Below, one piece after another: positions 32,927 to 41,993 of a stretch of DNA of 46,161 nucleotides. The stretch is taken from positions 1 to 46,161 of the forward strand of contig PAHI01000009.1 in assembly GCA_002705575.1 (NCBI GenBank), given 5' to 3'. The notes under the pieces were generated by a model. It did no database searches. It worked only from the letters and a program-made list of their open reading frames with translations, and was not told where the DNA came from. Positions within the stretch are counted from its first letter, which is position 1; every line of letters begins with the position of its first letter. This DNA comes from Fidelibacterota bacterium (GTDB lineage: Bacteria > Marinisomatota > Marinisomatia > SCGC-AAA003-L08 > GCA-002719095). The position numbers were made by a program, and so were the translations under genes.

Positions 32927-33583
32927 ATGAAAATAACGCTATATTATTTTAAAATTCCATTTTGGAGAGCAGAAGTTACCCGGTTGTCTTTATACATTGG
33001 AGATATTCCTTTTGAAGATTATAGAATTGAAGGTAATGATTATGATAAATTTAAGAATACAGGAGAATTACCTAATAAAAAAATTGCTCCCTTTAAACAA
33101 TTGCCAGTTTTAGATGTTGACGGCAAAATTTTTGCTCAAACTGGAGCTATTGCAAGATTTTGTGGTAAGCTTTCAGGGCTTTATCCTAAAAATGATGACT
33201 ACAAAGCTGCTTTGATTGATCAAATTATTGAAGCTGCCCAAGATATAAATTTTCTAGTTACACTCTCAGGTAGGGATAAGGATGAAGAAAGAAAAAAAAT
33301 AGCTAGAAAAATACTTGCGACTAACCATCTTCCTAAATGGTTTCAATTTTTAGAAAATCTTTTAAGACAAAATACTAAATCTGTTTATTTTGTAGATAAT
33401 AATTTAACTATAGCTGACTTGGCTATATGGAGATTACTGGGTTGGTTAAAATCTGGAATGTTAGATGGAGTTCCTACAACTATATTAGATGAATATGAAA
33501 ATCTTAATAAACTAAGAGAAGAAATTTATAAAAATCCTAAAGTAATAAAATGGATGGATAAGGTATACAGTAAAGTTATTTAA
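32927..33583 (+). CDS. Glutathione S-transferase family protein
   Basis: The 218-aa protein has an N-terminal thioredoxin-like domain (ITLYYFKIPFWRAEVTRLSL and KQLPVLDVDGKIFAQTGAI with the cis-Pro and the glutathione-binding Gln-Thr/Ser turn) and a C-terminal helical domain with NNLTIADLAIWRLLGWL. The layout is sigma-like. It may detoxify electrophiles in the cytoplasm; the substrate is unknown. It is 5 bp upstream of pdxJ. Confidence 0.85.
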   Translation: MKITLYYFKIPFWRAEVTRLSLYIGDIPFEDYRIEGNDYDKFKNTGELPNKKIAPFKQLPVLDVDGKIFAQTGAIARFCGKLSGLYPKNDDYKAALIDQIIEAAQDINFLVTLSGRDKDEERKKIARKILATNHLPKWFQFLENLLRQNTKSVYFVDNNLTIADLAIWRLLGWLKSGMLDGVPTTILDEYENLNKLREEIYKNPKVIKWMDKVYSKVI

Positions 33584-33588
33584 TAAAA

Positions 33589-34326
33589 ATGACAGCTTTA
33601 AGTGTAAATATTAATAAATTTGCTTTAGTGCGAAATGCTAGAGGCGCTAATTTGCCTGATATAATTAATATTAGTGAAAAATGTCTGCAATATGGAGCAG
33701 ATGGAATAACCGTACACCCAAGACCAGATGAAAGACATGCTAAATTTAAAGATTTGTCTCCTTTAAAAAAACTAATTTCAAAATATGAAAATAAGGAATT
33801 TAATATTGAAGGATACCCTTCAGAAAACTTTATTGAAAAAATAATAAATGCAAAACCTGACCAAGTCACACTTGTTCCTGATCCTCCAGGAGCATTAACA
33901 TCATCATTTGGGTGGGATTGTAAAAATAACAAAACTTTTTTAACTGATGTTGTTAGAGAGTTTCATAATAATCAGATAAGAGTTTCTTTATTTATTAACC
34001 CATCAATTAATACATTAGAAAATTTAGGTATTATTGCTACAGATAGAGTAGAACTTTATACCTATGATTATGCTCATAATTATTCAAAGAATAAATCTGA
34101 AGCGATCAAATCTTATGTTGAAGTGTCTAAATTTATAGAAAGTGAGTTTCCCAAAATAGAATTTAATGCCGGGCATGACTTAAATTTAGAAAATTTAGAG
34201 TATTTTTTAAAATCAATAACAAATATTAAGGAAGTATCAATTGGTCATGCGTTAATTTGTGATACTTTTGAATTTGGATTAGAAAAAACAATAAAAAATT
34301 ACCTAGAAATTTCATCTAAATTATGA
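33589..34326 (+). CDS. pdxJ: Pyridoxine 5'-phosphate synthase
   Basis: The 245-aa TIM-barrel enzyme condenses 1-deoxyxylulose 5-phosphate with aminoacetone phosphate in the last ring-forming step of DXP-dependent vitamin B6 synthesis. It shows LSVNINKFALVRNARG, ADGITVHPRPDERH with the catalytic His/Arg set, DQVTLVPDPPGALTS, VSLFINPS, FNAGHDLNLEN and SIGHALICDT. Its stop overlaps the next start by 4 bp (ATGA). Confidence 0.95.
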   Translation: MTALSVNINKFALVRNARGANLPDIINISEKCLQYGADGITVHPRPDERHAKFKDLSPLKKLISKYENKEFNIEGYPSENFIEKIINAKPDQVTLVPDPPGALTSSFGWDCKNNKTFLTDVVREFHNNQIRVSLFINPSINTLENLGIIATDRVELYTYDYAHNYSKNKSEAIKSYVEVSKFIESEFPKIEFNAGHDLNLENLEYFLKSITNIKEVSIGHALICDTFEFGLEKTIKNYLEISSKL

Positions 34327-34931
34327 CTTTAACATTTTGGCTTCAATTTGCAGCAGTATGTATTGCTGGAGCCATGTCACCAGGACCAAGTTTAGCTTTA
34401 ATTATCAGAAATAGCACAAAACATAATAGACTTGGAGGAATTATGAGTGCTGTAGGCCATGGATTAGGAATGGGGATATATGCAATTTTTGCTGTTACTG
34501 GTTTAAGCATTATTATTCTAACAAACATTTACATTTTTAAATCAATACAGATAACTGGAATTATATTTCTTTTTATTTTTGGTATTTTATTTATTTTTCA
34601 AAAAAATAAAGAATTAATTATTGAAGATAATCAAAAGAATTTAAATTCTTTCTTACAGGGATTTTCAATATCTATTCTTAATCCAAAAATTTTAATTTGG
34701 TTTTCAGCAGTTTTTTCTCAATTTGTTAAAAGTGACTCGACTTTTTTAACAAATTCAATACTGGTTATAACTGCTTCTGCAATTGATTGTATTTGGTATA
34801 TTTTAGTAGCATTAATCGTAACAAGTTATGGTTTAAAGAATTTTTTTCAAAAAAGACTAGATTCAATTCAAAAAATATCTGGGTCAGTTCTAATTATAAT
34901 TTCAATTTTACTAATAATTGATTTCTTCTAG
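34323..34931 (+). CDS. LysE/RhtB-family amino-acid exporter
   Basis: The 202-aa membrane protein has about six hydrophobic segments. It shows the family start with CIAGAMSPGPSLALIIRNS, GIMSAVGHGLGMGIYAIFAV, and the middle FLQGFSISILNPKILIWFSA. Members export lysine, threonine, homoserine lactone or similar. It is translationally coupled to pdxJ and overlaps the convergent dipeptidase gene by 21 bp. Confidence 0.88.
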   Translation: MTLTFWLQFAAVCIAGAMSPGPSLALIIRNSTKHNRLGGIMSAVGHGLGMGIYAIFAVTGLSIIILTNIYIFKSIQITGIIFLFIFGILFIFQKNKELIIEDNQKNLNSFLQGFSISILNPKILIWFSAVFSQFVKSDSTFLTNSILVITASAIDCIWYILVALIVTSYGLKNFFQKRLDSIQKISGSVLIIISILLIIDFF

Positions 34932-35993
34932 AACTCTTAAAATATTTTTTCCCATGATTTTTTCTATTTCTACTTGTTTATATCCCCTACATTCTAATCT
35001 TTCAGCTATTTTAAAATGATCTCTACAATCATTCCAACCTCTGGGCAAACAATCAAGTCCATCATAATCACTTCCAACTCCAACATAATCAATACCTATA
35101 AGCTTTATGATATATTCCATATGATCAAGGAATATATCTATATTAGGGCATACGCTGGCTAATTTTTTTTGAAAAAAATGTTGCTTAGCTAACCACTGGG
35201 ATGATTTTTTAGAATGTTGTATTTCAATTGATTTTACTTTTTCTTTGTGCTGATTTCTTGCCTTTGATTCTCTTTCTTTAAATGTTGAGTCAATAAAAAA
35301 AGGATAAGGATTAATGCCGATAAGGCCTTTTTTATTTTTAATAGCTATTATTTGATCATCATGTAAATTTCTAAAGTGTGGACATATTTTATATACACTT
35401 GAATGAGAGGCGATAAATGGTTTTTGAGAAATCTTTTCTATATCCCAAAAACTTTGTTCACCAATATGTGAAACGTCAATTAAAACATTATTTTCCTGAC
35501 AAATGTTTATAACTTCTTTTCCAAAATTATTTAATCCAATTGTTTTAATTTTAGATTTATTATATTTTTCATCGTAATTCGATGATACCCAATCAAGTGA
35601 ATGATTCCATGTGGGTCCCAAATAAAATAAACCTCTTTCAATAAAATGATATAAATTTTCTAAATTATTTTCTATTGCTTCTCCTCCTTCCATTGATATG
35701 GGCAGAAGAAGTTTGTCATTATTAATACCATCTATAATCTCTTGTAATGTCTTAGGAATTGAAACATCATCAATATTTGATAATTTTTCAAGTTCATCAA
35801 ACATTCTATTTGCTCTATCAAAGAAACCAGGATCAGCTGATTTACTTGAAACCCAAACAATTAATATTTGTAGATTGATACAAGACTCTTTTAGTCTAGG
35901 TATATCAGTGTGACCATGATTTGTTAACTTGGTGACATCTTCACCTTCCATTATTCTTTGCACTAAATCATTGTGCAAATCGGCAACAAACAT
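34911..35993 (-). CDS. Membrane dipeptidase (peptidase family M19)
   Basis: The 360-aa zinc enzyme begins with DLHNDLVQR (HxD zinc ligands). SMEGGEAIENN holds the bridging Glu, and DVSHIGEQSFWDI, IASHSSVYKICPH and DYVGVGSDYDGLD give the remaining His and Asp ligands. Relatives hydrolyse dipeptides, often with a D-residue or dehydro residue. No signal peptide is seen, so a cytoplasmic site is likely. It ends in a convergent 21-bp overlap with the LysE gene. Confidence 0.9.
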   Translation of the reverse strand: MFVADLHNDLVQRIMEGEDVTKLTNHGHTDIPRLKESCINLQILIVWVSSKSADPGFFDRANRMFDELEKLSNIDDVSIPKTLQEIIDGINNDKLLLPISMEGGEAIENNLENLYHFIERGLFYLGPTWNHSLDWVSSNYDEKYNKSKIKTIGLNNFGKEVINICQENNVLIDVSHIGEQSFWDIEKISQKPFIASHSSVYKICPHFRNLHDDQIIAIKNKKGLIGINPYPFFIDSTFKERESKARNQHKEKVKSIEIQHSKKSSQWLAKQHFFQKKLASVCPNIDIFLDHMEYIIKLIGIDYVGVGSDYDGLDCLPRGWNDCRDHFKIAERLECRGYKQVEIEKIMGKNILRVLEEINY

Positions 35994-35997
35994 TTAA

Positions 35998-36555
35998 TTA
36001 ATTAATTATCTCCATTTTGATAATTTTATCAGGATTAGCAGGTGGCTCGCCTCTGGTAATGTTATCTACAAACTCCATTCCTTCAACAACTTGACCCCAA
36101 ACACTGTATTGTCCATCTAGAAATGAACAGTCATTAAAACAAATAAAGAATTGACTGTTTGCACTATTTGGATTTTGAGCTCTAGCCATTGATAGAGCAC
36201 CACGACCATGATTAACATTAGAAAATTCAGCTTCTATATCAGGTAAAGAAGACCCGCCTGTTCCTGCTCTAGATAGATCAAACTTATCGTTTGAAGAATT
36301 TCCAAATTCAACATCACCTGTTTGTGCCATAAAGCCTTCAATAACTCTATGAAATACAACGCCATCATATTTTCCTTCACTTATTAAAGTTTTGATTTGA
36401 TCAACATGTTTTGGCGCTATATCAGGTCTTGTTTCTATAACCACAACACCATCTTTAAGTGTCATTTGAATTTTATCGTTAGCCATTAATTTACTCCCTA
36501 ATAATATTGTTGAGACAAATATACTTAAAATTATAATTTTATTTAATTTAATCAT
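35998..36555 (-). CDS. ppiA: Periplasmic cyclophilin-type peptidyl-prolyl isomerase
   Basis: The 185-aa protein has a signal peptide (KIIILSIFVSTILLGSKLMA) and a cyclophilin domain. Signatures are GVVFHRVIEGFMAQTGD with the catalytic Arg, MARAQNPNSANSQFFICF and FLDGQYSVWGQVVEGMEFV. It speeds proline isomerisation in exported proteins. It lies 4 bp before the dipeptidase start, so the two are probably one operon. Confidence 0.92.
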   Translation of the reverse strand: MIKLNKIIILSIFVSTILLGSKLMANDKIQMTLKDGVVVIETRPDIAPKHVDQIKTLISEGKYDGVVFHRVIEGFMAQTGDVEFGNSSNDKFDLSRAGTGGSSLPDIEAEFSNVNHGRGALSMARAQNPNSANSQFFICFNDCSFLDGQYSVWGQVVEGMEFVDNITRGEPPANPDKIIKMEIIN

Positions 36556-36600
36556 ATTTGTTTTCTTTACCTTAGCTTAATTTGTTTTATATAGACTTTA

Positions 36601-37065
36601 ATGCACGTGTTTGAAGAAAATATCAAGAAATTAGGTATAGAGATACCTGATATGCCTGCTCCCCTTGCTAATTATGTACCATTTAAAGTATCTGATAACG
36701 TTGTTTATGTTTCTGGTCAAGGGCCTGTAAACAATGGAGAGTTAGTATATCTAGGTAAAGTAGGTGAAGACATAACAATAGATGATGGGATTAAAGCTGC
36801 AGAACTATGCTGCATTAATATAATTGCTGCTCTAAAAAAAAGTATTAATGGTGATTGGAATAGGTTAGATAACTTTTTAAAACTTGGAGGTTTTGTAAAT
36901 TGTAAAAATAATTTTTACGATCAACCAAAAATAATTAATGGTGCATCAGATTTATTAGTTAATATATTTGGCAAGCAGGGTAGGCATTCAAGATTTGCCG
37001 TTGGATCAAATTCTTTACCAATGAATATATCTGTTGAAATAGACGCAATAATAAAAATTAAATAG
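36601..37065 (+). CDS. Rid-family protein (YjgF endoribonuclease-like subgroup)
   Basis: The 154-aa protein has a chorismate-mutase-like Rid fold with a long N-terminal extension. It shows NVVYVSGQGPVNNGEL, AELCCINIIAALKKSI and the end HSRFAVGSNSLPMNISVEID. The HxR and VEID pattern fits the YjgF-endoribonuclease subgroup rather than archetypal RidA. Known Rid proteins hydrolyse reactive imines; the role of this subgroup is unclear. It starts just after the divergent cyclophilin. Confidence 0.82.
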   Translation: MHVFEENIKKLGIEIPDMPAPLANYVPFKVSDNVVYVSGQGPVNNGELVYLGKVGEDITIDDGIKAAELCCINIIAALKKSINGDWNRLDNFLKLGGFVNCKNNFYDQPKIINGASDLLVNIFGKQGRHSRFAVGSNSLPMNISVEIDAIIKIK

Positions 37066-37071
37066 TTTTTT

Positions 37072-38211
37072 ATGAGTGAATTTTATTTTTGCTCTTCTCT
37101 AAAATCAATTAATAAAAATGCATGGAATAATTGTGTTGGTAATGATCATCCATTTCTACAATACGAATTTTTAAATGCTTTAGAAGTAAGTGGAAGTGCA
37201 ACAATAAAAACTGGATGGCAACCTCATCACTATATTGAGAGAGAAAAAGAAGAGATTATTGCGCTCTGCCCACTTTATATAAAAAGTCACTCATTTGGTG
37301 AATATATATTTGATCATTCATGGGCTGATGCTTATCATCGATATGGTTTAAATTATTATCCAAAGCTTCAATCTGCAATTCCTTTTACACCTGTAACAGG
37401 AGACAGAATAATTATTAATAAAAAAATAAAAAATAAAAATAAAAAAGAAGCCGATGTAATAAAAAAAATAATTTCTGAAGCAAAAAAAATTAATGTTTCA
37501 TCTTTACATTTTAATTTCATTAAAAATCCATCAAATTGGAGTATAGAAAAAGAAATAATGGTGCGTTCTGGGATACAATTTCATTGGAAAAATAATAATT
37601 ATAAAAATTTTAATCAATTTTTAAATAGTTTATCATCTAGAAAAAGAAAAATTATAAAAAAAGAACGTAAATGCGTTGACGATAACGACTTAAGAGTGGA
37701 ATTATTAAATGGTGACTCAATTAAAGAAGAGCATATAAAATTCTTTTATGATTGCTACTTAGACACAACTGGAAGAAAATGGGGTTCTACATATTTATCA
37801 AAAAAATTTTTTTATGATCTACTTATAAATTTTAAAGATAAAATTTTATTAATAATGGCTTTTAAAGAAAATAATAAAGTAGCTTCAGCAATTAATTTTA
37901 TCAGTAATACACATCTATATGGAAGATTGTGGGGAGCTAAATATGAAATACCTTATTTGCATTTTGAACTTTGTTATTATCAAGCTATTGAGTATGCAAT
38001 TAAAAATAATATTCAAACTGTCGAAGCTGGTGCTCAGGGTGATCATAAATTACAGAGAGGTTATTTTCCAACAAAAACATGGAGTGCCCATTGGATAAAA
38101 GATAGAGAATTTAGCAATGCAATTGAGAATTTTCTAAATAAAGAAGGTCAATTAATTGATAATCAAAAAAGTAAGCTTGATAACCTATCGCCATATAAAA
38201 AACTAGGCTAG
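37072..38211 (+). CDS. FemAB-like GNAT acyltransferase (DUF482 family)
   Basis: The 379-aa protein belongs to the large GNAT-like family related to peptidoglycan aminoacyltransferases. It shows NPFLQ-type NDHPFLQYEFLNALEVSGSA near 24, LPFTPVTGDR-type IPFTPVTGDRIII near 103, LSSRKRKIIKKERK near 188, FYDCYLDTTGRKWGSTYLS and EAGAQGDHKLQRGYFP near 318. The last motif is the strongest family mark. Function is unproven. It is 6 bp after the Rid gene, and overlaps convergent clpA by 9 bp. Confidence 0.85.
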   Translation: MSEFYFCSSLKSINKNAWNNCVGNDHPFLQYEFLNALEVSGSATIKTGWQPHHYIEREKEEIIALCPLYIKSHSFGEYIFDHSWADAYHRYGLNYYPKLQSAIPFTPVTGDRIIINKKIKNKNKKEADVIKKIISEAKKINVSSLHFNFIKNPSNWSIEKEIMVRSGIQFHWKNNNYKNFNQFLNSLSSRKRKIIKKERKCVDDNDLRVELLNGDSIKEEHIKFFYDCYLDTTGRKWGSTYLSKKFFYDLLINFKDKILLIMAFKENNKVASAINFISNTHLYGRLWGAKYEIPYLHFELCYYQAIEYAIKNNIQTVEAGAQGDHKLQRGYFPTKTWSAHWIKDREFSNAIENFLNKEGQLIDNQKSKLDNLSPYKKLG

Positions 38212-40476
38212 TTCTTTTTTTTCTTCTTGTTTGTTTAAAAAATTAAATAAAATTTTTTTATCTTTTAAGGAAATTTCTACATGTCCACCTTTAGCTAATT
38301 TTCCAAAAATTAGTTCTTCAGCCATGGGTTTCTTAACTTTTTCTTGAATAACTCTTCCTAATTCTCTTGCTCCATACACTTCATCGTAACCTTCGTCTGC
38401 AAGAAATTCTTTTGCATCTTTGTCTATTGATAAAGAAACTCCTTTGTCTTGAAGCTGAGCTTCAATTTCAATTATAAACTTATCTACTATTGAAAGAACT
38501 ACTTTTTTAGATAGATGATTGAAATGAATTATAGAATCTATTCTATTTCTAAACTCAGGAGAAAAAATTCTATTTATAGCTTCACTGCTATCATCACTTG
38601 ATCTTACAGAATTAAATCCAATTCTTTTTTTTGATACATCTATGGCCCCAGCATTTGTCGTCATAATTAGAATTACATTTCTAAAATCAACAGATTTACC
38701 ATTATGATCTGTTAATTTACCATAATCCATAACTTGCAAAAGAATATTAAAAAGATCGTAATGAGCTTTTTCAATTTCATCTAAAAGTAATACGCAATGT
38801 GGATTTTGATCAACTCCATCTGTCAATAATCCTCCTTGATCAAAACCTACATAGCCAGGAGGTGCGCCAATTAATCTGCTTACTGTATGACGTTCCATAT
38901 ATTCAGACATATCAAATCTAAGTAGCTTAATTCCTAGCGTTTTACCCAGTTGTCTTGCAACTTCCGTTTTACCAACTCCAGTTGGACCTGAAAATAAATA
39001 AGATCCAATTGGTTTACCATCTTCTCTTAAACCAGCTCTTGCTAACTTTATTGATGAAGATAGTTCTTTAATTGCTAAGTCCTGACCAAATACAAAATTC
39101 TTAAGATCTCTTTCCAAATTTTTAAGATTATCTTTGTCACTTTTATTAACTGATTTTGATGGTATTCTTGCCATTAGAGCAACTACCTCCTCAATATCTT
39201 TTGATAAAATTATTTTTTTTCTTTTCGATTCAGGTAGTAAATATTGAGATGCGCCCGCTTCATCAATTACATCAATAGCCTTATCAGGTAATTTTCTATC
39301 ACCGATATATTTATTAGATAATTCAACAGCGCTTATAATTGCTTCTGGAGAATATTTGATATTATGATGCTCCTCATAATATGTTTTTAATCCATCTAAG
39401 ATTTTAATTGTTTCATCTTTTGAGGGTTCTTTAATATCAATTTTTTGAAATCTTCTAACTAAAGCTCTATCTTTTTCAAAGTAGTTCTTAAACTCTTTAT
39501 ATGTAGTTGATCCTATACATCTTAAACTACCATTACCTAAAGAAGGTTTTAATAAATTACTAGCATCCATTGATCCTCCGCTAGTAGCTCCAGCTCCTAT
39601 AACTGTGTGAATTTCGTCAATAAATAAAATTGCTTTTTCTTCTTTGTCTAAATCTTTGAGAACAGCTTTTAATCTTTCTTCAAAATCTCCTCTATATCTT
39701 GTGCCTGCAAGTAATGCCCCCATATCAAGAGAATAAATTATTGCATCTTCCATTATTTGAGGAACTGTTTTTTCAGTTATTCTTTTTGCCAATCCTTCGG
39801 CTATTGCTGTCTTTCCAACACCAGGGTCTCCAACAAAAAGTGGATTATTTTTTTGTCTTCTACATAAGATTTGGATAGTTCTATCTAACTCAGAACTTCT
39901 TCCAATTAATTTATCAATTTTACCATCTTTTGATTTTTTATTTAAATTAATACAAAATTGATCCAATGCTCTTTTAGAATTTTTAGATTGACTATTATCG
40001 TTTAATCTATCGTCTAAAATATCTTCAGTTTCTAAATTTTCATTTGATTTAGAAATACCATGTGAAATGTATTGAACTGCATCAAGTCTAGTCATATTTT
40101 GTTGATGTAAAAAATATACGGCATGACTTTCTTTTTCAGAAAACAAAGCAACAATCATGTTGGCACCGGTAACATTTTCACGTCCACTTGATTGAACATG
40201 AATTGCAGCTCTTTGAAGGACCCTTTGGAAACCATTAGTTAATTTAGGCTCACCAGTAAAATTTTCTTTTAAATTCTCTAAATCTTTTGAAATGAAATTT
40301 TCAATATTTACTTTTAATGAATTTGTATCAACAGCACATGCTTTTAGGACACTTAAGGCATCTTGATCATCTAAAAGAGATAAAAGAAGGTGCTCAAGTG
40401 TAACATACTCATGTTGATTATTGGTAGCTAACTGATATGCATCTCTCAATGTTTTTTCAAGATTAGGTGAAAGCAT
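38203..40476 (-). CDS. clpA: ATP-dependent Clp protease ATP-binding subunit ClpA
   Basis: From the ATG at 40476 the product is 757 aa. This start overlaps the clpS stop by one base (TAATG) and follows a GGAGAAA ribosome site; an ATG 21 bp upstream lies inside clpS. It has the Clp N-domain repeats, D1 Walker A GDPGVGKTAIAEG, D2 Walker A GPTGVGKTEVARQ, GYVGFDQGG and a sensor 2 GARELGRVI. ClpA unfolds proteins for the ClpP chamber, with ClpS as adaptor for N-degron substrates. Confidence 0.96.
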   Translation of the reverse strand: MLSPNLEKTLRDAYQLATNNQHEYVTLEHLLLSLLDDQDALSVLKACAVDTNSLKVNIENFISKDLENLKENFTGEPKLTNGFQRVLQRAAIHVQSSGRENVTGANMIVALFSEKESHAVYFLHQQNMTRLDAVQYISHGISKSNENLETEDILDDRLNDNSQSKNSKRALDQFCINLNKKSKDGKIDKLIGRSSELDRTIQILCRRQKNNPLFVGDPGVGKTAIAEGLAKRITEKTVPQIMEDAIIYSLDMGALLAGTRYRGDFEERLKAVLKDLDKEEKAILFIDEIHTVIGAGATSGGSMDASNLLKPSLGNGSLRCIGSTTYKEFKNYFEKDRALVRRFQKIDIKEPSKDETIKILDGLKTYYEEHHNIKYSPEAIISAVELSNKYIGDRKLPDKAIDVIDEAGASQYLLPESKRKKIILSKDIEEVVALMARIPSKSVNKSDKDNLKNLERDLKNFVFGQDLAIKELSSSIKLARAGLREDGKPIGSYLFSGPTGVGKTEVARQLGKTLGIKLLRFDMSEYMERHTVSRLIGAPPGYVGFDQGGLLTDGVDQNPHCVLLLDEIEKAHYDLFNILLQVMDYGKLTDHNGKSVDFRNVILIMTTNAGAIDVSKKRIGFNSVRSSDDSSEAINRIFSPEFRNRIDSIIHFNHLSKKVVLSIVDKFIIEIEAQLQDKGVSLSIDKDAKEFLADEGYDEVYGARELGRVIQEKVKKPMAEELIFGKLAKGGHVEISLKDKKILFNFLNKQEEKKELA

Positions 40477-40808
40477 TATGATTTCTCCATAGTACATTGA
40501 AGAGGGTGTTCATTTTTTTTTGCTAAATCTAATACTGATTTACATTTAGACTCTGCAACTTCATACGTAAATGTGCCGCATACACCTATACCATTTTTAT
40601 GAACATGTAACATGATTTGAGTTGCTTCTTCATTTTTTTTATTAAATATTTTTTCTAAAATCATAACAACAAACTCCATAGGTGTAAAATCATCATTCAT
40701 CAGCAAAACATTGTACATAGATGGTTTTTTTGTTTCTGGCTTATTCTCTAGTAAAAGACCTTTTTGAAGATCATTTTCATTATAGTTATTATTTTGGTCC
40801 GAATTCAT
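40476..40808 (-). CDS. clpS: ClpS adaptor protein
   Basis: The 110-aa protein has a flexible N-terminus and the ClpS fold. YNVLLMNDDFTPMEFVVMIL carries the N-degron pocket residues, and AHVHKNG-type MLHVHKNGIGVCGTFTYEVA follows. It delivers proteins with destabilising N-terminal residues to ClpA. It is the first gene of the clpS-clpA pair, diverging from the carboxypeptidase across 81 bp. Confidence 0.96.
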   Translation of the reverse strand: MNSDQNNNYNENDLQKGLLLENKPETKKPSMYNVLLMNDDFTPMEFVVMILEKIFNKKNEEATQIMLHVHKNGIGVCGTFTYEVAESKCKSVLDLAKKNEHPLQCTMEKS

Positions 40809-40889
40809 AGTAATTAAATAATATGTTTTTTTATATTTTAAAGCAATTTTTATGTTTGTAAGGTACGAAATCGATATGTTATTGAATTA

Positions 40890-41993
40890 ATGGTGAAAAA
40901 ACTTCTAACTATTAAAGTATTTTTATTTTTACTAATTTTTCTATCCTTTTCAATTGAAGTTCATGCCAAAAAAGCAGCAATTGTAATTGACTTCGACACA
41001 AAAGAAGTGCTGTTTGAAAAAAATGCAGATACAAGAAATTATCCAGCTTCGCTCACAAAAATTATGACATTGTATATAGTATTTGATTATATAAAAAAAG
41101 GTAAGTTAAATTTCGATGATGAAATGCTTGTTTCATCTTTAGCAGCATCAAGGTCACCAAGTAAACTATATTTAAAAACAGGTAGCAAAATAAAAATTAA
41201 AGATGCAGTAAATGCACTTATAATAAAATCTGCTAATGATGTTGCAACAGTTATTTCTGAAAAAATAAGTGGTTCAGAAAGAGAATTTGCAAAATTAATG
41301 ACAAAATATGCAAGAGAATTAGGTATGAATAGTACAACCTTTAAAAATGCATCAGGATTACCCAATAGAGCTCAGTTAACTACAGCTAGAGATATTTCTA
41401 AACTTTCTTATGCACTTATAAAAAATTTCCCAGAAGAATATAAATTATTTAGCAAAACATCATTTAGTTGGAATGGAAAGGTTTACAAAAGCCATAATAA
41501 ATTGATGTTAAGTTATGACGGTGCAGATGGAATTAAAACTGGGTATATTAAAGCATCTGGTTTTCAATTAGCTTTTTCAGCAGTTAGAAATAACAAAAGA
41601 TTAATAGGTGTTTATTTTGGAGGTGATACAGGTAAGCAAAGAAATGATCGACTTAAAATTTATATGAATAGTGCATTCAAAAAATTAAATATTGAAGATT
41701 CAGATATGAAAAAAGAGGTAAAAAAAGATAAGAAGAAAATTATAATAAATAAAAATAGTTATTCCATAGTTGTAGGTACTTTTAAATATAAAAAAAATGC
41801 TGAAAAACAAATTAGATTAATTAAAAATAAATATCCAAAAACAACAAACGATAAACAATCACAAGTAGTATTCATAGAAGTTTCAGGAAAAAAACTTTAT
41901 GAGTCACGTTTTAATAATTTTAGTAAAAAAGACGCATACATGGCTTGCAAAAGATTAGCTAAATACGGAAGAGACTGTTTTGTTAGAATGTAA
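40890..41993 (+). CDS. D-alanyl-D-alanine carboxypeptidase with SPOR domain
   Basis: The 367-aa protein has a signal peptide (VFLFLLIFLSFSIEVHA) and an S11 penicillin-binding domain with all three motifs: SLTK (54-57), SAN (114-116) and KTG (216-218). A C-terminal SPOR domain (about 290-367, NSYSIVVGTFKYKKNA through CKRLAKYGRDCFVRM) would bind denuded septal peptidoglycan. The enzyme trims pentapeptide stems in the periplasm, probably at the division site. It overlaps the convergent phosphomannomutase gene by 11 bp. Confidence 0.93.
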   Translation: MVKKLLTIKVFLFLLIFLSFSIEVHAKKAAIVIDFDTKEVLFEKNADTRNYPASLTKIMTLYIVFDYIKKGKLNFDDEMLVSSLAASRSPSKLYLKTGSKIKIKDAVNALIIKSANDVATVISEKISGSEREFAKLMTKYARELGMNSTTFKNASGLPNRAQLTTARDISKLSYALIKNFPEEYKLFSKTSFSWNGKVYKSHNKLMLSYDGADGIKTGYIKASGFQLAFSAVRNNKRLIGVYFGGDTGKQRNDRLKIYMNSAFKKLNIEDSDMKKEVKKDKKKIIINKNSYSIVVGTFKYKKNAEKQIRLIKNKYPKTTNDKQSQVVFIEVSGKKLYESRFNNFSKKDAYMACKRLAKYGRDCFVRM